Origin: Acidobacterium capsulatum ATCC 51196
GTDB taxonomy: Bacteria; Acidobacteriota; Terriglobia; Terriglobales; Acidobacteriaceae
Assembly: GCF_000022565.1 (NCBI RefSeq)
Contig: NC_012483.1
Coordinates: 1,240,001 to 1,304,000 of the forward strand
Reading direction: 5' to 3'
DNA: 64,000 nucleotides
Shown here in pieces: positions 53,077 through 63,082 of this stretch. Position numbers and translations under genes: made by a program. Every line of letters begins with the position of its first letter. Positions within the stretch are counted from its first letter, which is position 1. The notes beneath the pieces were generated by a model. The model was not told the DNA's origin. It did no database searches and saw only the letters and a program-made list of their open reading frames with translations.

Positions 53077-54285
53077 TTACCAATCGAAGAGTGTGCCGTC
53101 GAGTTTCCGGTTGACCGGCAGATAAGCGCGCTCATAGGGATACTTCGCGGCGAGTTTCTCATCCAGATCCACGCCAAGGCCAGGCGCATCGCCCGGGTAC
53201 ATGTACCCGGCCTCGAACCGGTAGTGATGAGGAAAGACCGCCTCGGTCTCCTCGTTGTGCGGCATGTGCTCCTGAATGCCAAAGTTGTGAATCGCCATAC
53301 CGAAGTGCAAGGCGCCGGCCATCGTTACGGGAGAAAGATCCGTTGCACCGTGGCAGCCCGTGCGCACATGGTAGAGCGCGGCAAAATCGGCGATGCGCTT
53401 CAGGTGCGTAAATCCACCGGCATGCACCAGTGTAGTGCGTACGTAGTCGATCCACTGGTTCTCGATCAATTCCTTCACATCCCAGATCGTATTCAGCACC
53501 TCGCCCGTCGCCAGCGGCGTGGTCGTGTGCTCGCGGATCACGCGAAAGCCCTCCTGCAGTTCCGCGGGTGTCGGGTCTTCGAGCCAGAAGAGATGAAATG
53601 GTTCCAGATCTTTGCCCAGCCGCCCAGCCTCAATCGGAGTGAGCCGGTGATGGCAATCATGCAGCAGATGTACATCATCTCCGAACTGCTCGCGCACCTT
53701 CGCAAATAACTGCGGTACATGACGCAGGTATTTTTCCGTAGACCAGCGGCTCTCTGAGGGCAGGCCACGCTCGGCCGGTTCATAGGGCTGATGCCCTTTG
53801 GGAACACCATAGGTCGAGTCGAGACCGGGAATTCCGCTCTGTGCGCGCACGGCAAGATAGCCCATATCGATGTGCCGGCCCACATCATCCACGGCCTCTT
53901 CAATGTCCGCGCCATGAGCGTGCGCATATACCATCACGCCTTCGCGGCTCTTGCCGCCTAGCAGGTTATACACCGGCGTATTCAGTGCCTTGCCCTTGAT
54001 ATCCCACAGGGCCATATCCACGGCGGCAATGGCAGACATCGTCACCGGCCCCCGCCGCCAGTACGCGCCGCGATAGAGGTATTGCCAGATATCTTCTGTC
54101 GCAAACGGGTCACGCCCGATCAGGCAAGGAATCACATGGTCGCTCAGATAACTGGCCACTGCCAGTTCCCTGCCATTCAGCGTGGCATCCCCTAAGCCAT
54201 AAATCCCTTCGTCGGTTTCAATCTTCAGCGTGACAAAATTCCGTCCTGGCGAGCACACATTTACATAAGCGTGTTTGATCTTCAT
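53077..54285 (-). CDS. manD: D-mannonate dehydratase, enolase superfamily (ManD)
   Basis: ManD dehydrates D-mannonate to 2-keto-3-deoxygluconate. The 402-residue length equals the family. Metal ligands D210, E236 and E262 and the residues R147, Y159 and H212 all fall at the same positions as in characterised ManD enzymes, in [18 protein letters not shown] and [10 protein letters not shown]312 is also present. The product feeds the KDG kinase and KDPG aldolase on the other strand. It is downstream of a ROK regulator gene by 24 bp, so these two are co-transcribed. Confidence 0.92.
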   Translation of the reverse strand: MKIKHAYVNVCSPGRNFVTLKIETDEGIYGLGDATLNGRELAVASYLSDHVIPCLIGRDPFATEDIWQYLYRGAYWRRGPVTMSAIAAVDMALWDIKGKALNTPVYNLLGGKSREGVMVYAHAHGADIEEAVDDVGRHIDMGYLAVRAQSGIPGLDSTYGVPKGHQPYEPAERGLPSESRWSTEKYLRHVPQLFAKVREQFGDDVHLLHDCHHRLTPIEAGRLGKDLEPFHLFWLEDPTPAELQEGFRVIREHTTTPLATGEVLNTIWDVKELIENQWIDYVRTTLVHAGGFTHLKRIADFAALYHVRTGCHGATDLSPVTMAGALHFGMAIHNFGIQEHMPHNEETEAVFPHHYRFEAGYMYPGDAPGLGVDLDEKLAAKYPYERAYLPVNRKLDGTLFDW

Positions 54286-54309
54286 GAATTTATCCGTCGT
54301 TTGCAGATT

Positions 54310-55518
54310 TCAGGTTCGCGGCTTCGGCTTCGTTTTGACTTTTCCGTTCCGGTCAATGGCCGAGGCGCGCCGTTGCAACAGCATGGCTGCTGCTCCTCGC
54401 AGGCGTGCTGCATCGCTGTCAAACGTTGGCTCAATGCGCGGCATGGTGCCGCCCAGCCATTGCGCCTCCATTTCCTTGCGAAGCGCTGGAGCCACTAGAT
54501 TCCATGCAGATGTAACCTCACCCGCAATCAGCACCAGTTCCGGAGAAAGCGAGGCGATTACCAGCCGCAGTCCTCGCCCGATCTGACGTGCCTGCTCGGT
54601 CAATGCCCCAACCGCATGAGGGTTTTTCTCTGCCCCAAGCGCCAGCAAATCTTGATAGGCAATGCGGCGAGAAGCTCCCGAAGACTCCTGATAGTGGCGC
54701 AACGCTGCTTTGCAGGAAGCAAATGTTTCCCAGCATCCACGCTGTCCGCATCCGCACCTGGGTCCTCGCGGGTCTAACGAAATATGTCCAAACTCACCCG
54801 CCATCCCGTTCTGGCCGGTCACCAATTGCCCGTTCGCTAAAATACCGCCGCCGATGCCCTCTGACACGGTAATCAGCACAGCATTCTGCACTCCCTGCAT
54901 CCGGCCAAACCAGAGTTCAGAAGTAAGACAGGCATTTGCCGCGTTCTCCATCTCTACGGGCATCCGCAGCCCTTTGGCCAGAGCCTGCCTCAAATCAAAG
55001 TCGGGCCAATGCAGGTTTGGAGCAAAGATGAGCCTCTGCGTCTGGCTGTCCACGCGCCCTGGCAAGCTGACACCCACCCCACGAAAGGACTTCTCAGGGT
55101 GCGCTTGCCGCAAACGTCGCATGCATTCGAGAATAGCGGTCGCGACCTTTGCGGGATCGTGGCTTAACGACAGCTCGGCATGCGAAAGCACACGGCCATT
55201 CAAATCGATCACGGCGATGGCCGCCTTCCTCGGATGCAGATCGGCCGTCAACACCACAACATCCTCGTTGAGCACCAGCATCGTCGGGCGGCGGCCCCGT
55301 GGCAGACGCGCTACCGCGCCTTCACGAATCCACAGTTCCTCAATCAACTGCTCGATGATCTGTGAAACCGTGCTGCGCTGCAGCCCGGAAACGCGCGCCA
55401 GATCGGCTCGCGAAATCGGCTGCCGCGCGCGAATAATCTCCAGAAGGATGTCACGATTGATTCGCCGCGCTGTTTCGCTCGATGCCAGCTCAGCACGTGT
55501 CAAATCTATGCGGCGCAT
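54310..55518 (-). CDS. ROK-family transcriptional regulator
   Basis: The 402-residue product has an N-terminal winged helix-turn-helix (about 35-65, PISRADLARVSGLQRSTVS QII) and a ROK sugar-binding domain with VISVSEGIGGGIL-like loop (ITVSEGIGGGILANGQLVTG) and the zinc signature CGCGQRGCWE. Such proteins repress sugar genes and are released by a sugar or sugar phosphate. It lies between the SDR gene and manD, and probably controls the mannonate pathway here. The ATG is followed by LTRAELASSETARRIN, usual in the family. Confidence 0.9.
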   Translation of the reverse strand: MRRIDLTRAELASSETARRINRDILLEIIRARQPISRADLARVSGLQRSTVSQIIEQLIEELWIREGAVARLPRGRRPTMLVLNEDVVVLTADLHPRKAAIAVIDLNGRVLSHAELSLSHDPAKVATAILECMRRLRQAHPEKSFRGVGVSLPGRVDSQTQRLIFAPNLHWPDFDLRQALAKGLRMPVEMENAANACLTSELWFGRMQGVQNAVLITVSEGIGGGILANGQLVTGQNGMAGEFGHISLDPRGPRCGCGQRGCWETFASCKAALRHYQESSGASRRIAYQDLLALGAEKNPHAVGALTEQARQIGRGLRLVIASLSPELVLIAGEVTSAWNLVAPALRKEMEAQWLGGTMPRIEPTFDSDAARLRGAAAMLLQRRASAIDRNGKVKTKPKPRT

Positions 55519-55611
55519 ATCGTTCTCAGCTCCTCATCCTCAACTGCGGCCATGCCATAGGCTGCACCGCACTGGAGTCACTCTATAACGCCAGTACCGC
55601 GCCACACCAAT

Positions 55612-56388
55612 TTATTGATTGACACCGCTCGCCAGAAATCCTCCATCCACCGCCAGCACCTGGCCTTGAACATAAGCGGCTGCGTCCGAGGCCAGAAACA
55701 CAGCAGCCCCCACCAGTTCATTCAATTGCCCAAAGCGCTGCATGGGGGTGCGCGTCTGCAGTTCCTGCCCACGTCCGGTGCCATTGAGGATCTTCGCATT
55801 CAATTCTGTTGGAAAGATACCCGGCGAGATTGCATTCACGCCCACCCCTCTGGCGGACCACTCCACTGCGAGCGAGCGTGTGAGGGAAGCCACCGCTGAC
55901 TTACTGGCGCCATATGCCGCAACCTCATAAAACGCTACAAAAGACGCCAATGAAGCAATATTAATGATGCGCCCATAACCGCGCTCAAGCATGGTGCGCC
56001 CAAAGATCTGGCAGGCACGCAGCGTACCATTCAGATTCGTATCAAGGATGGTTTCCCATTCCTCTTCCGCGACTTCCAGGGTCGGCGTCTTCTTCGTCAT
56101 ACCGGCAGAGTTCACCAGAATGTCTACCTTGCCGAATTCCTCCATTACCCGGTCATGCAGATGTTGCAGAGATGCGCGGTCACGCACATCTGACGTGCAC
56201 ACCATCGAGCGGCGTCCCAAAGCACGAATCGCGCTCGCCGCTTCTTCCACTTCATTCGCGCGCCGTGCGCTGGGCACGACATCCGCACCCGCTTCCGCCA
56301 GTCCAACAGCAATAGCACGACCGATGCCAGAAGAACCACCCACCACCACCGCGCACTTCCCGGTCAAGTCAAATATCGATTGGGCCAC
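55612..56388 (-). CDS. SDR oxidoreductase, possible fructuronate reductase or gluconate 5-dehydrogenase type
   Basis: The 258-residue product is a classical short-chain dehydrogenase: GGSSGIG at 17-23, NSAG at 93-96, S146, and YxxxK at Y159-K163. Its closest look is to gluconate 5-dehydrogenase and KduD-like enzymes. Because it precedes a ROK regulator and manD on the same strand, it may reduce fructuronate to mannonate, the reaction that would supply ManD (inference). The start is a GTG at 56388. A 93-bp gap separates it from the ROK gene. Confidence 0.8.
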   Translation of the reverse strand: MAQSIFDLTGKCAVVVGGSSGIGRAIAVGLAEAGADVVPSARRANEVEEAASAIRALGRRSMVCTSDVRDRASLQHLHDRVMEEFGKVDILVNSAGMTKKTPTLEVAEEEWETILDTNLNGTLRACQIFGRTMLERGYGRIINIASLASFVAFYEVAAYGASKSAVASLTRSLAVEWSARGVGVNAISPGIFPTELNAKILNGTGRGQELQTRTPMQRFGQLNELVGAAVFLASDAAAYVQGQVLAVDGGFLASGVNQ

Positions 56389-56490
56389 CCTCTATTCACT
56401 CCTGTTTCAGTCTTCGCGCCATGCAAATCTGAATTTGTTGTCCTTCCAAATAAAATACTCCACGGCCGCAGGTGGCGGCGCATGTGGACA

Positions 56491-56523
56491 TAAAAATGCC
56501 GGCTGCTACACTCTGCAGCCGGC
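56491..56523 (-). terminator. Rho-independent terminator of the efflux operon
   Basis: GCCGGCTGC at 56498-56506 pairs perfectly with GCAGCCGGC at 56515-56523 around an 8-base loop, and on the minus strand the stem is followed by ATTTTTA. It lies about 57 bp after the adaptor stop codon. Confidence 0.88.
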
Positions 56524-56579
56524 TCCTACAAAAACTGGCGGAATGCGAACGCGGCCCTGTCCGCTACCGCTTTCAGGCG

Positions 56580-57779
56580 CTACATAACCAGATGCGCATC
56601 CACAGGCACGCCCGTGTGCAGGTCATCAGTAACTTGGCGTGCAATCACGTCCCCCTGCTGCAGACTGCCAAACACCTCCGTCATGCCATCCGCCGTTCCG
56701 CCGGTCTTCACGATCACCTGTTCAACTTGCCCGTGGCGAATGCGCATCACAAAACTCTGATCCATATTGCGGCCAATTGCCGCGGAGGGGACCACCAACA
56801 CAGGCTGCGTGCGAGAGACACGCCATTGCACATCTGGAAACATGCCCGAATAGAGCTCCGCCTTCGGATTGGCCACGTCCAACTCCACAGGCATGGTGCG
56901 CGTCGAAACATCCACCGAGTCTGCCAGTCGCGCGATCGTTCCGTGAAAGACGCGCCCCGGAAAAGCTGGAACGGTGAAGTCCACCACCGCGCCCTTCTGC
57001 ACGCCGGCAACATAAATTTCGGGCACGGCCACCACAAGCCGCAGATGGGCCACCTGCTCGATTCGTAGCATAGACGGTTGCGAACCCGACCCTCCGGCCG
57101 GACCCACGAGCGCTCCCGGATGCACGTTGCGCTTCGTCACCACGCCGTCAAAAGGGGCAGTAATGCGCAGATAGCTTTCCATTTCCGTAGCCGAGCGTAG
57201 ATTGGCGCGCGCCGCCTCTGTTGTGTTGCGCAGCGCGATCACGCGCGCCTGGTCTGCCTCGGCGGTCTTTTGGGCCGTATCCAACTCTTGGTCGGAGATC
57301 ACGCCGGGGGTGCGTGCTGCATCTTTGAGACGCTCATACGTGCTCTTGTCCGCAGCCAGCTTGGCTTCGCCCGCAATGCGCTGATTTTCAGCGCTCAACA
57401 TTTTCGCCTGCGCCTCGGCCTTTTGCGCCACAATCTCCGGTGCCGAAAGCACGGCAATCAATTGCCCCCTATGAACAACCGAGCCGCGATCCACGCTGAT
57501 GGATTTCACAAATCCGCTCACGCGAGGAAATACGCGCACCTCCTCATAAGGTTGCAGTTCCCCGGGCAAGTGAATCATCAAATCCAGCTTGCGCGCGCTC
57601 ACCTTCACCGCCTCCACGAGCACCGGCGCATCGCTTTGCACCGTCGTCGCAGACGCTCTGCCCTGGGAACTGCATCCTGCAAACAGCGTTGCGGAAGCTA
57701 CTCCGGAGGCCAACATAACAACAGCCATAGTGGTGACTTTCTTCGATTGCATCTTCCCAATCCAACCTTTATGTTGCAT
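56580..57779 (-). CDS. RND efflux periplasmic adaptor lipoprotein
   Basis: The 399-residue product is a membrane fusion protein that joins the RND pump to the outer membrane channel. A lipobox (TLFAGC) is visible about 40 residues in, then the barrel-sandwich halves ([22 protein letters not shown], and [22 protein letters not shown]), an alpha-hairpin between them and the beta-barrel domain. The start at 57779 has AAGGAG eight bases upstream; a second ATG at 57752 gives a more usual lipoprotein signal. It lies 19 bp after the pump gene and closes the operon. Confidence 0.9.
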   Translation of the reverse strand: MQHKGWIGKMQSKKVTTMAVVMLASGVASATLFAGCSSQGRASATTVQSDAPVLVEAVKVSARKLDLMIHLPGELQPYEEVRVFPRVSGFVKSISVDRGSVVHRGQLIAVLSAPEIVAQKAEAQAKMLSAENQRIAGEAKLAADKSTYERLKDAARTPGVISDQELDTAQKTAEADQARVIALRNTTEAARANLRSATEMESYLRITAPFDGVVTKRNVHPGALVGPAGGSGSQPSMLRIEQVAHLRLVVAVPEIYVAGVQKGAVVDFTVPAFPGRVFHGTIARLADSVDVSTRTMPVELDVANPKAELYSGMFPDVQWRVSRTQPVLVVPSAAIGRNMDQSFVMRIRHGQVEQVIVKTGGTADGMTEVFGSLQQGDVIARQVTDDLHTGVPVDAHLVM

Positions 57780-57798
57780 ACAAATCTCTCCTTCTGCT

Positions 57799-60700
57799 TT
57801 ACAGCAGGGCATACGGACTGTGCTCATCCGTCACGTCAAGCGAAGCCGAATGTTTTGAGGCCCTCTCCTGCACCGCTGAGAAGATAGCGGGCAGTAAAAA
57901 GAGCGTAGCCAGCGTGGAAGCTGCAAGGCCTCCAATCACGGCGCGTCCGAGCGGCGCGGTTTGATGGCCGCCCTCGCTCAGCGCTAAGGCCATTGGAACC
58001 ATGCCTGCGATCATCGCAATGCTGGTCATCAGGATTGGACGCAATCTCGTCATACCGCCGTGAATGGCAGCGTCGGCTGCTGTTACACCGTCGCCCTTGC
58101 GATGGCTCTCGGCAAATGTAACTAACAGAATGGAATTTGCTACTGAAACACCCAGTGCCATGATGGCTCCCATGAACGACTGCAGATTCAGCGTCGTACC
58201 GGTAATAAGCAGCATGATGACCACGCCACACACCACGGCAGGCGCTGTGGAAACAGCTACCAGCGCCAACCGCAGCGATTGGAAATTCGCCGCCAGCATC
58301 AGAAAAATCGCCACCACTGCGAGCAGCAGCCCAAAGCCAAGAGACTTCAGCGTCTCGCGCATCGGCACAACCTGTCCTCGCACATGCACTTCCACACCGC
58401 GTGGTGGAGGGCCAGCCCTGCGAATTGCCTCATCTACCTGATTCGCCGCTCGCCCCAGATCTTCGCCCTGCACGTTGGCCGTGAGCGAAACCACGCGTTG
58501 CATGTCGTAGCGATCCAACTCGCCGGCAACCTGCCCATAAGAGAGATGCGCCACATCGCCCAGATTCGGATGATTCGACGGCCCTCCGCTCACCAGCGGA
58601 ATGCTCGCGAGATCATCCATAGTTTGCATCTGGTTCTGGGGCACCTCGACCTGCACCTGATAGCCAATGCCGGTCACCGGGTCCTGCCAGAAGTTGCGCG
58701 AAACGAACCGGCTGGACCAGGTCGCCGTCTCAACGGATTTTGCCACCTGGTCCACTGTGAGCCCAAGCTGTCCCGCGCGCACACGATCAATGTCCACATT
58801 CATGCTGGGGTAATCGAGTGGCTGCCCATAATGCAGATCACGCAGGTGGGGCAGCTTGGCCATCTCCGCGCGTACCTTCTCTGCATATGCATGATCCGCC
58901 TGCAGGTTAAAGCCCTGAATCGCGACCTCGATAGGCGTTGGCGAACCGAAGTCCATGATCTGATCCACAATGTCGCTGGACTCAAAGGTGAAGGCGGTAT
59001 CAGGCAATTCCTGCGCCAGCACTGTTCGCAATTGCTCTTCCAGCCTCGGGATGCGAATGTGCGCGCCGGGCCGAAGCTGCACGCGCAGGACCGCTTCCTG
59101 CGGGCCGCTGGTCCACGAATAAACCAGGTTCACCGGATAACTCGGGGCATACGTTCCCACATAACCGATGCTGATCTCTACGTTGTTCGGACCAGCCAGA
59201 CGTTTGATTTCATCCAGCACTTTCAACGTCTTCTGCTCGGTCACTTCGATGCGCGTGCCGGAGGGCGCGCGCAGGCGCAATTGAAATTGATCTTCCGGCA
59301 CGTGCGGAAATATCTCGCGCCCGAGTTGCGGTCCCAGCAACAAAAGAATAGCTGCCGCTCCCCCCAGATAGGCCACGATCACGAGCGTGCGCCGGCGTAG
59401 CATCTGCGCGATCCAACCCGCATACCGGTCACGGAAATGATCAAAGCGGCTATGCCCGGTGCTCTCCGCCTCATCCCGATGCATCTTGCGATTGAGCCAG
59501 ATATAAAGCACCGGAACAAAGGTGCTTGAGAGCAGGAATGACGCGATCATCGCAAAGCCTACGGCAAGCGAAAGCGGCACAAAGAGCGCCTGCGTCACAC
59601 CCACCATAAGGAACGATGGGACAAAGACTGCAAGAATCGCAAGCATCGCCAGCATGCGAGGCACGAGCGTCTGACGCGTGCCATCCAGCACAGCTTGCGG
59701 CACACTATCGGTCACCTGCAGGTTGCGATGGATGTTCTCAATCGTCACCATCGCCTCGTCCACCAGAATGCCCACGGCCAATGCGAGGCCGCTCAGCGTC
59801 ATGATGTTAATGGTCTGATGTGCGAGCCAAAGGCACGTCACCGCAGCCACCATGGCAAACGGGATGGACGCAACCACGATGAATGAACTGCGCCACTCGC
59901 GCAAAAAGAGAAAGACCATCAGGCCGGTCAGGAATGCGCCAATGGCTCCTTCCCACAAGAGCGAAGCGAGGGATTTACGCACCTTGCCTGACTGATCGAG
60001 CTCGTAGCTCACCTGCACATCGGGCGGCAGCACGCTGGCAAAGCGATTCAGGCTTGATTTCACTTCATGCACCACAGTCAAGGTGGAGGCATCCGCACGC
60101 TTCGTCACGGGCAGATACACGGTACGGTGCCCATTGACCAGCGCATAGCCAAGCGTGATGTCACTGCCATCTTCGACCGTGCCAATGTCGTGCATGAACA
60201 CCGTGGGGCCTGCGCCGGTGCGCACCGGCAGATTCGCTAGATCCTCAATGTTTGAAACCACGGCATTGGAGGGCGTGATGCGGTCCAGGTTTCCCGTTCG
60301 CACATCACCGGCGGGAGCAATCACATTCCCCGACAACAGCGCCTTCACTACCTCGCCAGTGGACATGCGGTAACTTGCCAGCTTGTTGCGGTCTACATGA
60401 ATCACAATGGTGCGCGAGCTGCCGCCAAATGTCGCCGGCGACGACACGCCGGGCAGCGTCGTGAAGAGTGGGCGCACGCGATTGAGCGCAAGATCCTGCA
60501 ACTCATCCACGCTGCGAGTCTTGCTTGAAAACACCAGGTACCCGACCGGTACGCTGCCCGCGTCAAAGCGCAGCACAAACGGCGGAACTGTTCCCTGCGG
60601 CATATAAGCGCGAGCACGCTCGATATAGGAGACGGTCTGCGCCAGCGCCTGATTCATATCCGTGCCAGGAATGAACGTCAGCTTCAGGAGCGCAAAGTTC

Positions 60701-60957
60701 TCCACCGACTTTGACTCCACACTTTGCAATCCAGCTACGTAGAGAAAATTCGATTCGTAATAGTAAGTGAGATATCCCTCCATCTGTGACGGGCTCATAC
60801 CGCCATAGGGTTGAGCCACATAAATCACGGGCATGTTCAGGTTCGGAAAGATATCCATCGGCATGCGCATCAGCGAAAGGATGGAGCATAGCGCCAACCC
60901 AATCACTGCAATCAGCACTGTGATGGGACGCCGCAAAGCTGCATGAATCAGCCACAT
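57799..60957 (-). CDS. RND-family efflux transporter
   Basis: The 1052-residue product is a proton-driven inner membrane pump of the AcrB/MexB (HAE) type, with 12 membrane segments and two large periplasmic loops. The N-terminus is RRPITVLIAVIGLALCS and TM4 reads GLALAVGILVDEAMVTIEN, so the usual Asp-Asp pair is D400-E401. In TM10 the position of the conserved Lys is Ala (A940 in GVSVANSILLV). Proton coupling may thus differ from AcrB. It lies between the outer membrane factor gene (3 bp gap) and the adaptor gene. The substrate is unknown. Confidence 0.92.
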   Translation of the reverse strand: MWLIHAALRRPITVLIAVIGLALCSILSLMRMPMDIFPNLNMPVIYVAQPYGGMSPSQMEGYLTYYYESNFLYVAGLQSVESKSVENFALLKLTFIPGTDMNQALAQTVSYIERARAYMPQGTVPPFVLRFDAGSVPVGYLVFSSKTRSVDELQDLALNRVRPLFTTLPGVSSPATFGGSSRTIVIHVDRNKLASYRMSTGEVVKALLSGNVIAPAGDVRTGNLDRITPSNAVVSNIEDLANLPVRTGAGPTVFMHDIGTVEDGSDITLGYALVNGHRTVYLPVTKRADASTLTVVHEVKSSLNRFASVLPPDVQVSYELDQSGKVRKSLASLLWEGAIGAFLTGLMVFLFLREWRSSFIVVASIPFAMVAAVTCLWLAHQTINIMTLSGLALAVGILVDEAMVTIENIHRNLQVTDSVPQAVLDGTRQTLVPRMLAMLAILAVFVPSFLMVGVTQALFVPLSLAVGFAMIASFLLSSTFVPVLYIWLNRKMHRDEAESTGHSRFDHFRDRYAGWIAQMLRRRTLVIVAYLGGAAAILLLLGPQLGREIFPHVPEDQFQLRLRAPSGTRIEVTEQKTLKVLDEIKRLAGPNNVEISIGYVGTYAPSYPVNLVYSWTSGPQEAVLRVQLRPGAHIRIPRLEEQLRTVLAQELPDTAFTFESSDIVDQIMDFGSPTPIEVAIQGFNLQADHAYAEKVRAEMAKLPHLRDLHYGQPLDYPSMNVDIDRVRAGQLGLTVDQVAKSVETATWSSRFVSRNFWQDPVTGIGYQVQVEVPQNQMQTMDDLASIPLVSGGPSNHPNLGDVAHLSYGQVAGELDRYDMQRVVSLTANVQGEDLGRAANQVDEAIRRAGPPPRGVEVHVRGQVVPMRETLKSLGFGLLLAVVAIFLMLAANFQSLRLALVAVSTAPAVVCGVVIMLLITGTTLNLQSFMGAIMALGVSVANSILLVTFAESHRKGDGVTAADAAIHGGMTRLRPILMTSIAMIAGMVPMALALSEGGHQTAPLGRAVIGGLAASTLATLFLLPAIFSAVQERASKHSASLDVTDEHSPYALL

Positions 60958-60960
60958 AAA

Positions 60961-62415
60961 TCAGTGCCCTCCCTGCGGCATAGCATCCACAGTGTTCAGA
61001 AATGAGTGGATACTGCCGTTCGCAGCCGACAGATCAGCCAGTGCCCGCCAGATGCTCAGCCGCCCCAGAGAGTCATCCGTCTCCGCCTGCGCCAGCAGAC
61101 TTTGCGCCTCAGCTACATCGACAATTGTGCCCAGCCCAGCATGAAAGCGTGCCACTGCCTGCGATTCGCTTTGCCGCGCCGCAGCCAGCTCCGTGGGCGT
61201 GTTTTCGGCGACCCGTCGCGCGCCTTCCAGTTGAGCCAGAGCCATCTGCTGCTGGCTCGTCAGGCTCTGCATGGTCTGCGCATACACCGCTTCTTCGCGG
61301 CGGCGATTCGCCAACTCAACCTTCTTGCGCGCATGGATCGAGAAGATACTCGTCAAATCCATCGACGCGGTGAGCCCGGCTTCCCAGTTATGAACATCCC
61401 AGCCTAGCCCCGCTGGAAAAGGCCGGATCGCTCCGGTTGAAGTCTCCGCACTACCGCGTGCCGAAATCAGCCCTTCCGTAGTGAAGTGCGGGAAGTAGGC
61501 GTGATTCAGCACACGAATACGGGCCTTCTCTTCGAGTACCCGGTCCTGCTGTGCCACGGCAGCGGGATGATCGGTAAGCGGCAACGTCTCGCCCGCCTGC
61601 GCCGGCGGCACGGTCAGAAACGGCCCCGGAACAATCTCTATGCTGGCGCCCGCCAGCCCGAGAAGCTGCGCCAGCGCGATCCGTCCAAGCTGGCTGCTCT
61701 CCTGTGCCTGAATCAGGCGCGTGCGCGCCGCGGCCAATTCCGCATCCGCGCGTGAAGCATCGGCGCCGGGGCGAAGATGCGCATCCACCAGTGCATGCAC
61801 TGACTTGTTAAAGACCCGGCGGCGATTCACATCCGCCTGGCTTGCATACACGCGCTGCTCCTGAGCCAGTACCGCCAGCGAGGCATCCGCCACCGCCGAC
61901 GCCACTCCCAGTTGCGTCAATGTCACCTGCGCCTGCGTACGATTTGCCGTTGCCTCGGCCGAGAGCACCTGCGCGTGCCGGTATCCAAATGTGAATGGCT
62001 CCCACGAGAGCAGAACGCCTGCGCCTGATGTCCAAAAGGGACGATTCGCATGCGGCGTCACGCTGCCCTGCGTACCTGTCAAGATATTGGGGCTCTGCGG
62101 CAGCAGAACACCCAGCACACTTTCGCGGCTACCCCTATCCATCTGCCAGACGCCATCCATCTGCGGCAGATACTTCGTCTGCGCCAGCCCCACGCCTGCC
62201 TGGGCTGCGTTGTACTGCTCCAGCGCTGCGCGCACTGCAGGGTAGTTTGCCAACGCATAATCCACTGCCTGCTGCACGGTAAACTGCCGCACCTGCGGCG
62301 GCGGCACCGAAGCAACCACGGGCTGCTGCGCCCCGGCCTGCGAGCCGGCGATCAAGAGCGCACTCACGCAAAGTCCACCGCACCACTTCCACAACCTGCT
62401 CATTTGCTTGTCCAT
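60961..62415 (-). CDS. Outer membrane efflux factor (TolC-like)
   Basis: The 484-residue product has a signal peptide (ending near SQAGAQ) and two outer membrane efflux protein repeats, with VQQAVDYALANYPAVRAALEQYN at the start and the second repeat near TMQSLTSQQQMALAQLEGARR. It forms the trimeric outer membrane exit duct for the RND pump. The ATG at 62415 is chosen for the signal peptide; one more ATG follows four codons later. It is the first of the three tripartite pump genes, 3 bp before the pump gene. Confidence 0.9.
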   Translation of the reverse strand: MDKQMSRLWKWCGGLCVSALLIAGSQAGAQQPVVASVPPPQVRQFTVQQAVDYALANYPAVRAALEQYNAAQAGVGLAQTKYLPQMDGVWQMDRGSRESVLGVLLPQSPNILTGTQGSVTPHANRPFWTSGAGVLLSWEPFTFGYRHAQVLSAEATANRTQAQVTLTQLGVASAVADASLAVLAQEQRVYASQADVNRRRVFNKSVHALVDAHLRPGADASRADAELAAARTRLIQAQESSQLGRIALAQLLGLAGASIEIVPGPFLTVPPAQAGETLPLTDHPAAVAQQDRVLEEKARIRVLNHAYFPHFTTEGLISARGSAETSTGAIRPFPAGLGWDVHNWEAGLTASMDLTSIFSIHARKKVELANRRREEAVYAQTMQSLTSQQQMALAQLEGARRVAENTPTELAAARQSESQAVARFHAGLGTIVDVAEAQSLLAQAETDDSLGRLSIWRALADLSAANGSIHSFLNTVDAMPQGGH

Positions 62416-62531
62416 TGGCTGAGTTATTGCAATTTCCTCTTTTGCGGTTTCGTCCGCATACACGTTGGCCTGCCGCGCACGATGAGCCTCATCTGCGTGC
62501 ACAGCCAAGGTGAAACTTCACGCATTTCTCA

Positions 62532-62592
62532 GCAGAACTCTTTGTTCTGCGGATACACGCCTGCCTGCAACTGAAAAGCAGACGGTGTCTGC
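62532..62592. promoter_or_regulatory. Two inverted repeats upstream of the efflux operon
   Basis: GCAGAAC at 62532-62538 is inverted as GTTCTGC at 62544-62550 with a 5-base centre, and GCAGAC at 62578-62583 as GTCTGC at 62587-62592 with a 3-base centre. They share the half-site GCAGA and lie 117-177 bp upstream of the outer membrane factor ATG. They could be operator sites for a repressor encoded elsewhere. Confidence 0.45.
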
Positions 62593-62622
62593 TCACAGGC
62601 AGCAAAGCAACTTAAAGGGAAA

Positions 62623-63048
62623 TTACAGAACGGGAGGATCGCGCCCGGAAGAGGCAAAGATGGCGGCGGAAGAGTACTGCTCCTGCAGGCCTGACAGGCG
62701 TGCAACCGTCAACGGCAACACATCACCACGCAGGCTATTCGCTTCCAGACCAAAACGGCGGTGCTGGTGCTGCGCGACCGCGCCGTCTTCGTCATCGCCC
62801 AGCCGGTGCAGATTAAACCGGATGCGCTGCTTCTTCAGCAGCGAACTGTGCGGGTGCCGGACTCTCTGATGAAGGACATGCAGGATGGAAACACTTTGCT
62901 CCGCAACCAGTTCGGGCTGCTCATCCGCAAGCATGGAAGCGGGCTCGGAACACGACTTACCCGCCGCAGCCGAAAGCTGCGAAGGATTGGCGGCCGCAGC
63001 CCAGCCCTGCATGCAGAGCAACAGCACGGGCAGGCACATCCACCACAA
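62623..63048 (-). CDS. Hypothetical small exported protein
   Basis: The frame encodes 141 residues from a TTG at 63048, or 138 from an ATG at 63039. The N-terminus (WWMCLPVLLLCMQGWAAAA) is a convincing signal peptide, and the codons just upstream (RIRTRLL) would make a good basic n-region, so the true start may be a further non-ATG codon. The mature part has His-rich stretches (HVLHQRVRHPHSS, AQHQHRR) and no known domain. It is upstream of the efflux operon, 207 bp away, and downstream of an inverted repeat at 63083. Reality of the gene is likely but not certain. Confidence 0.45.
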   Translation of the reverse strand: MWWMCLPVLLLCMQGWAAAANPSQLSAAAGKSCSEPASMLADEQPELVAEQSVSILHVLHQRVRHPHSSLLKKQRIRFNLHRLGDDEDGAVAQHQHRRFGLEANSLRGDVLPLTVARLSGLQEQYSSAAIFASSGRDPPVL

Positions 63049-63082
63049 AAGTCGGGTTCGAATCCGCAGAGGGTTACCCCGA

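Noticed and set aside
63054-63065. GGGTTCGAATCC, which looks like a tRNA T-arm
   Set aside because: No matching acceptor stem, anticodon arm or D-arm lies upstream or downstream on either strand; on the minus strand the bases lie directly upstream of the signal peptide of the small exported protein, where they would encode its basic n-region (RIRTR).
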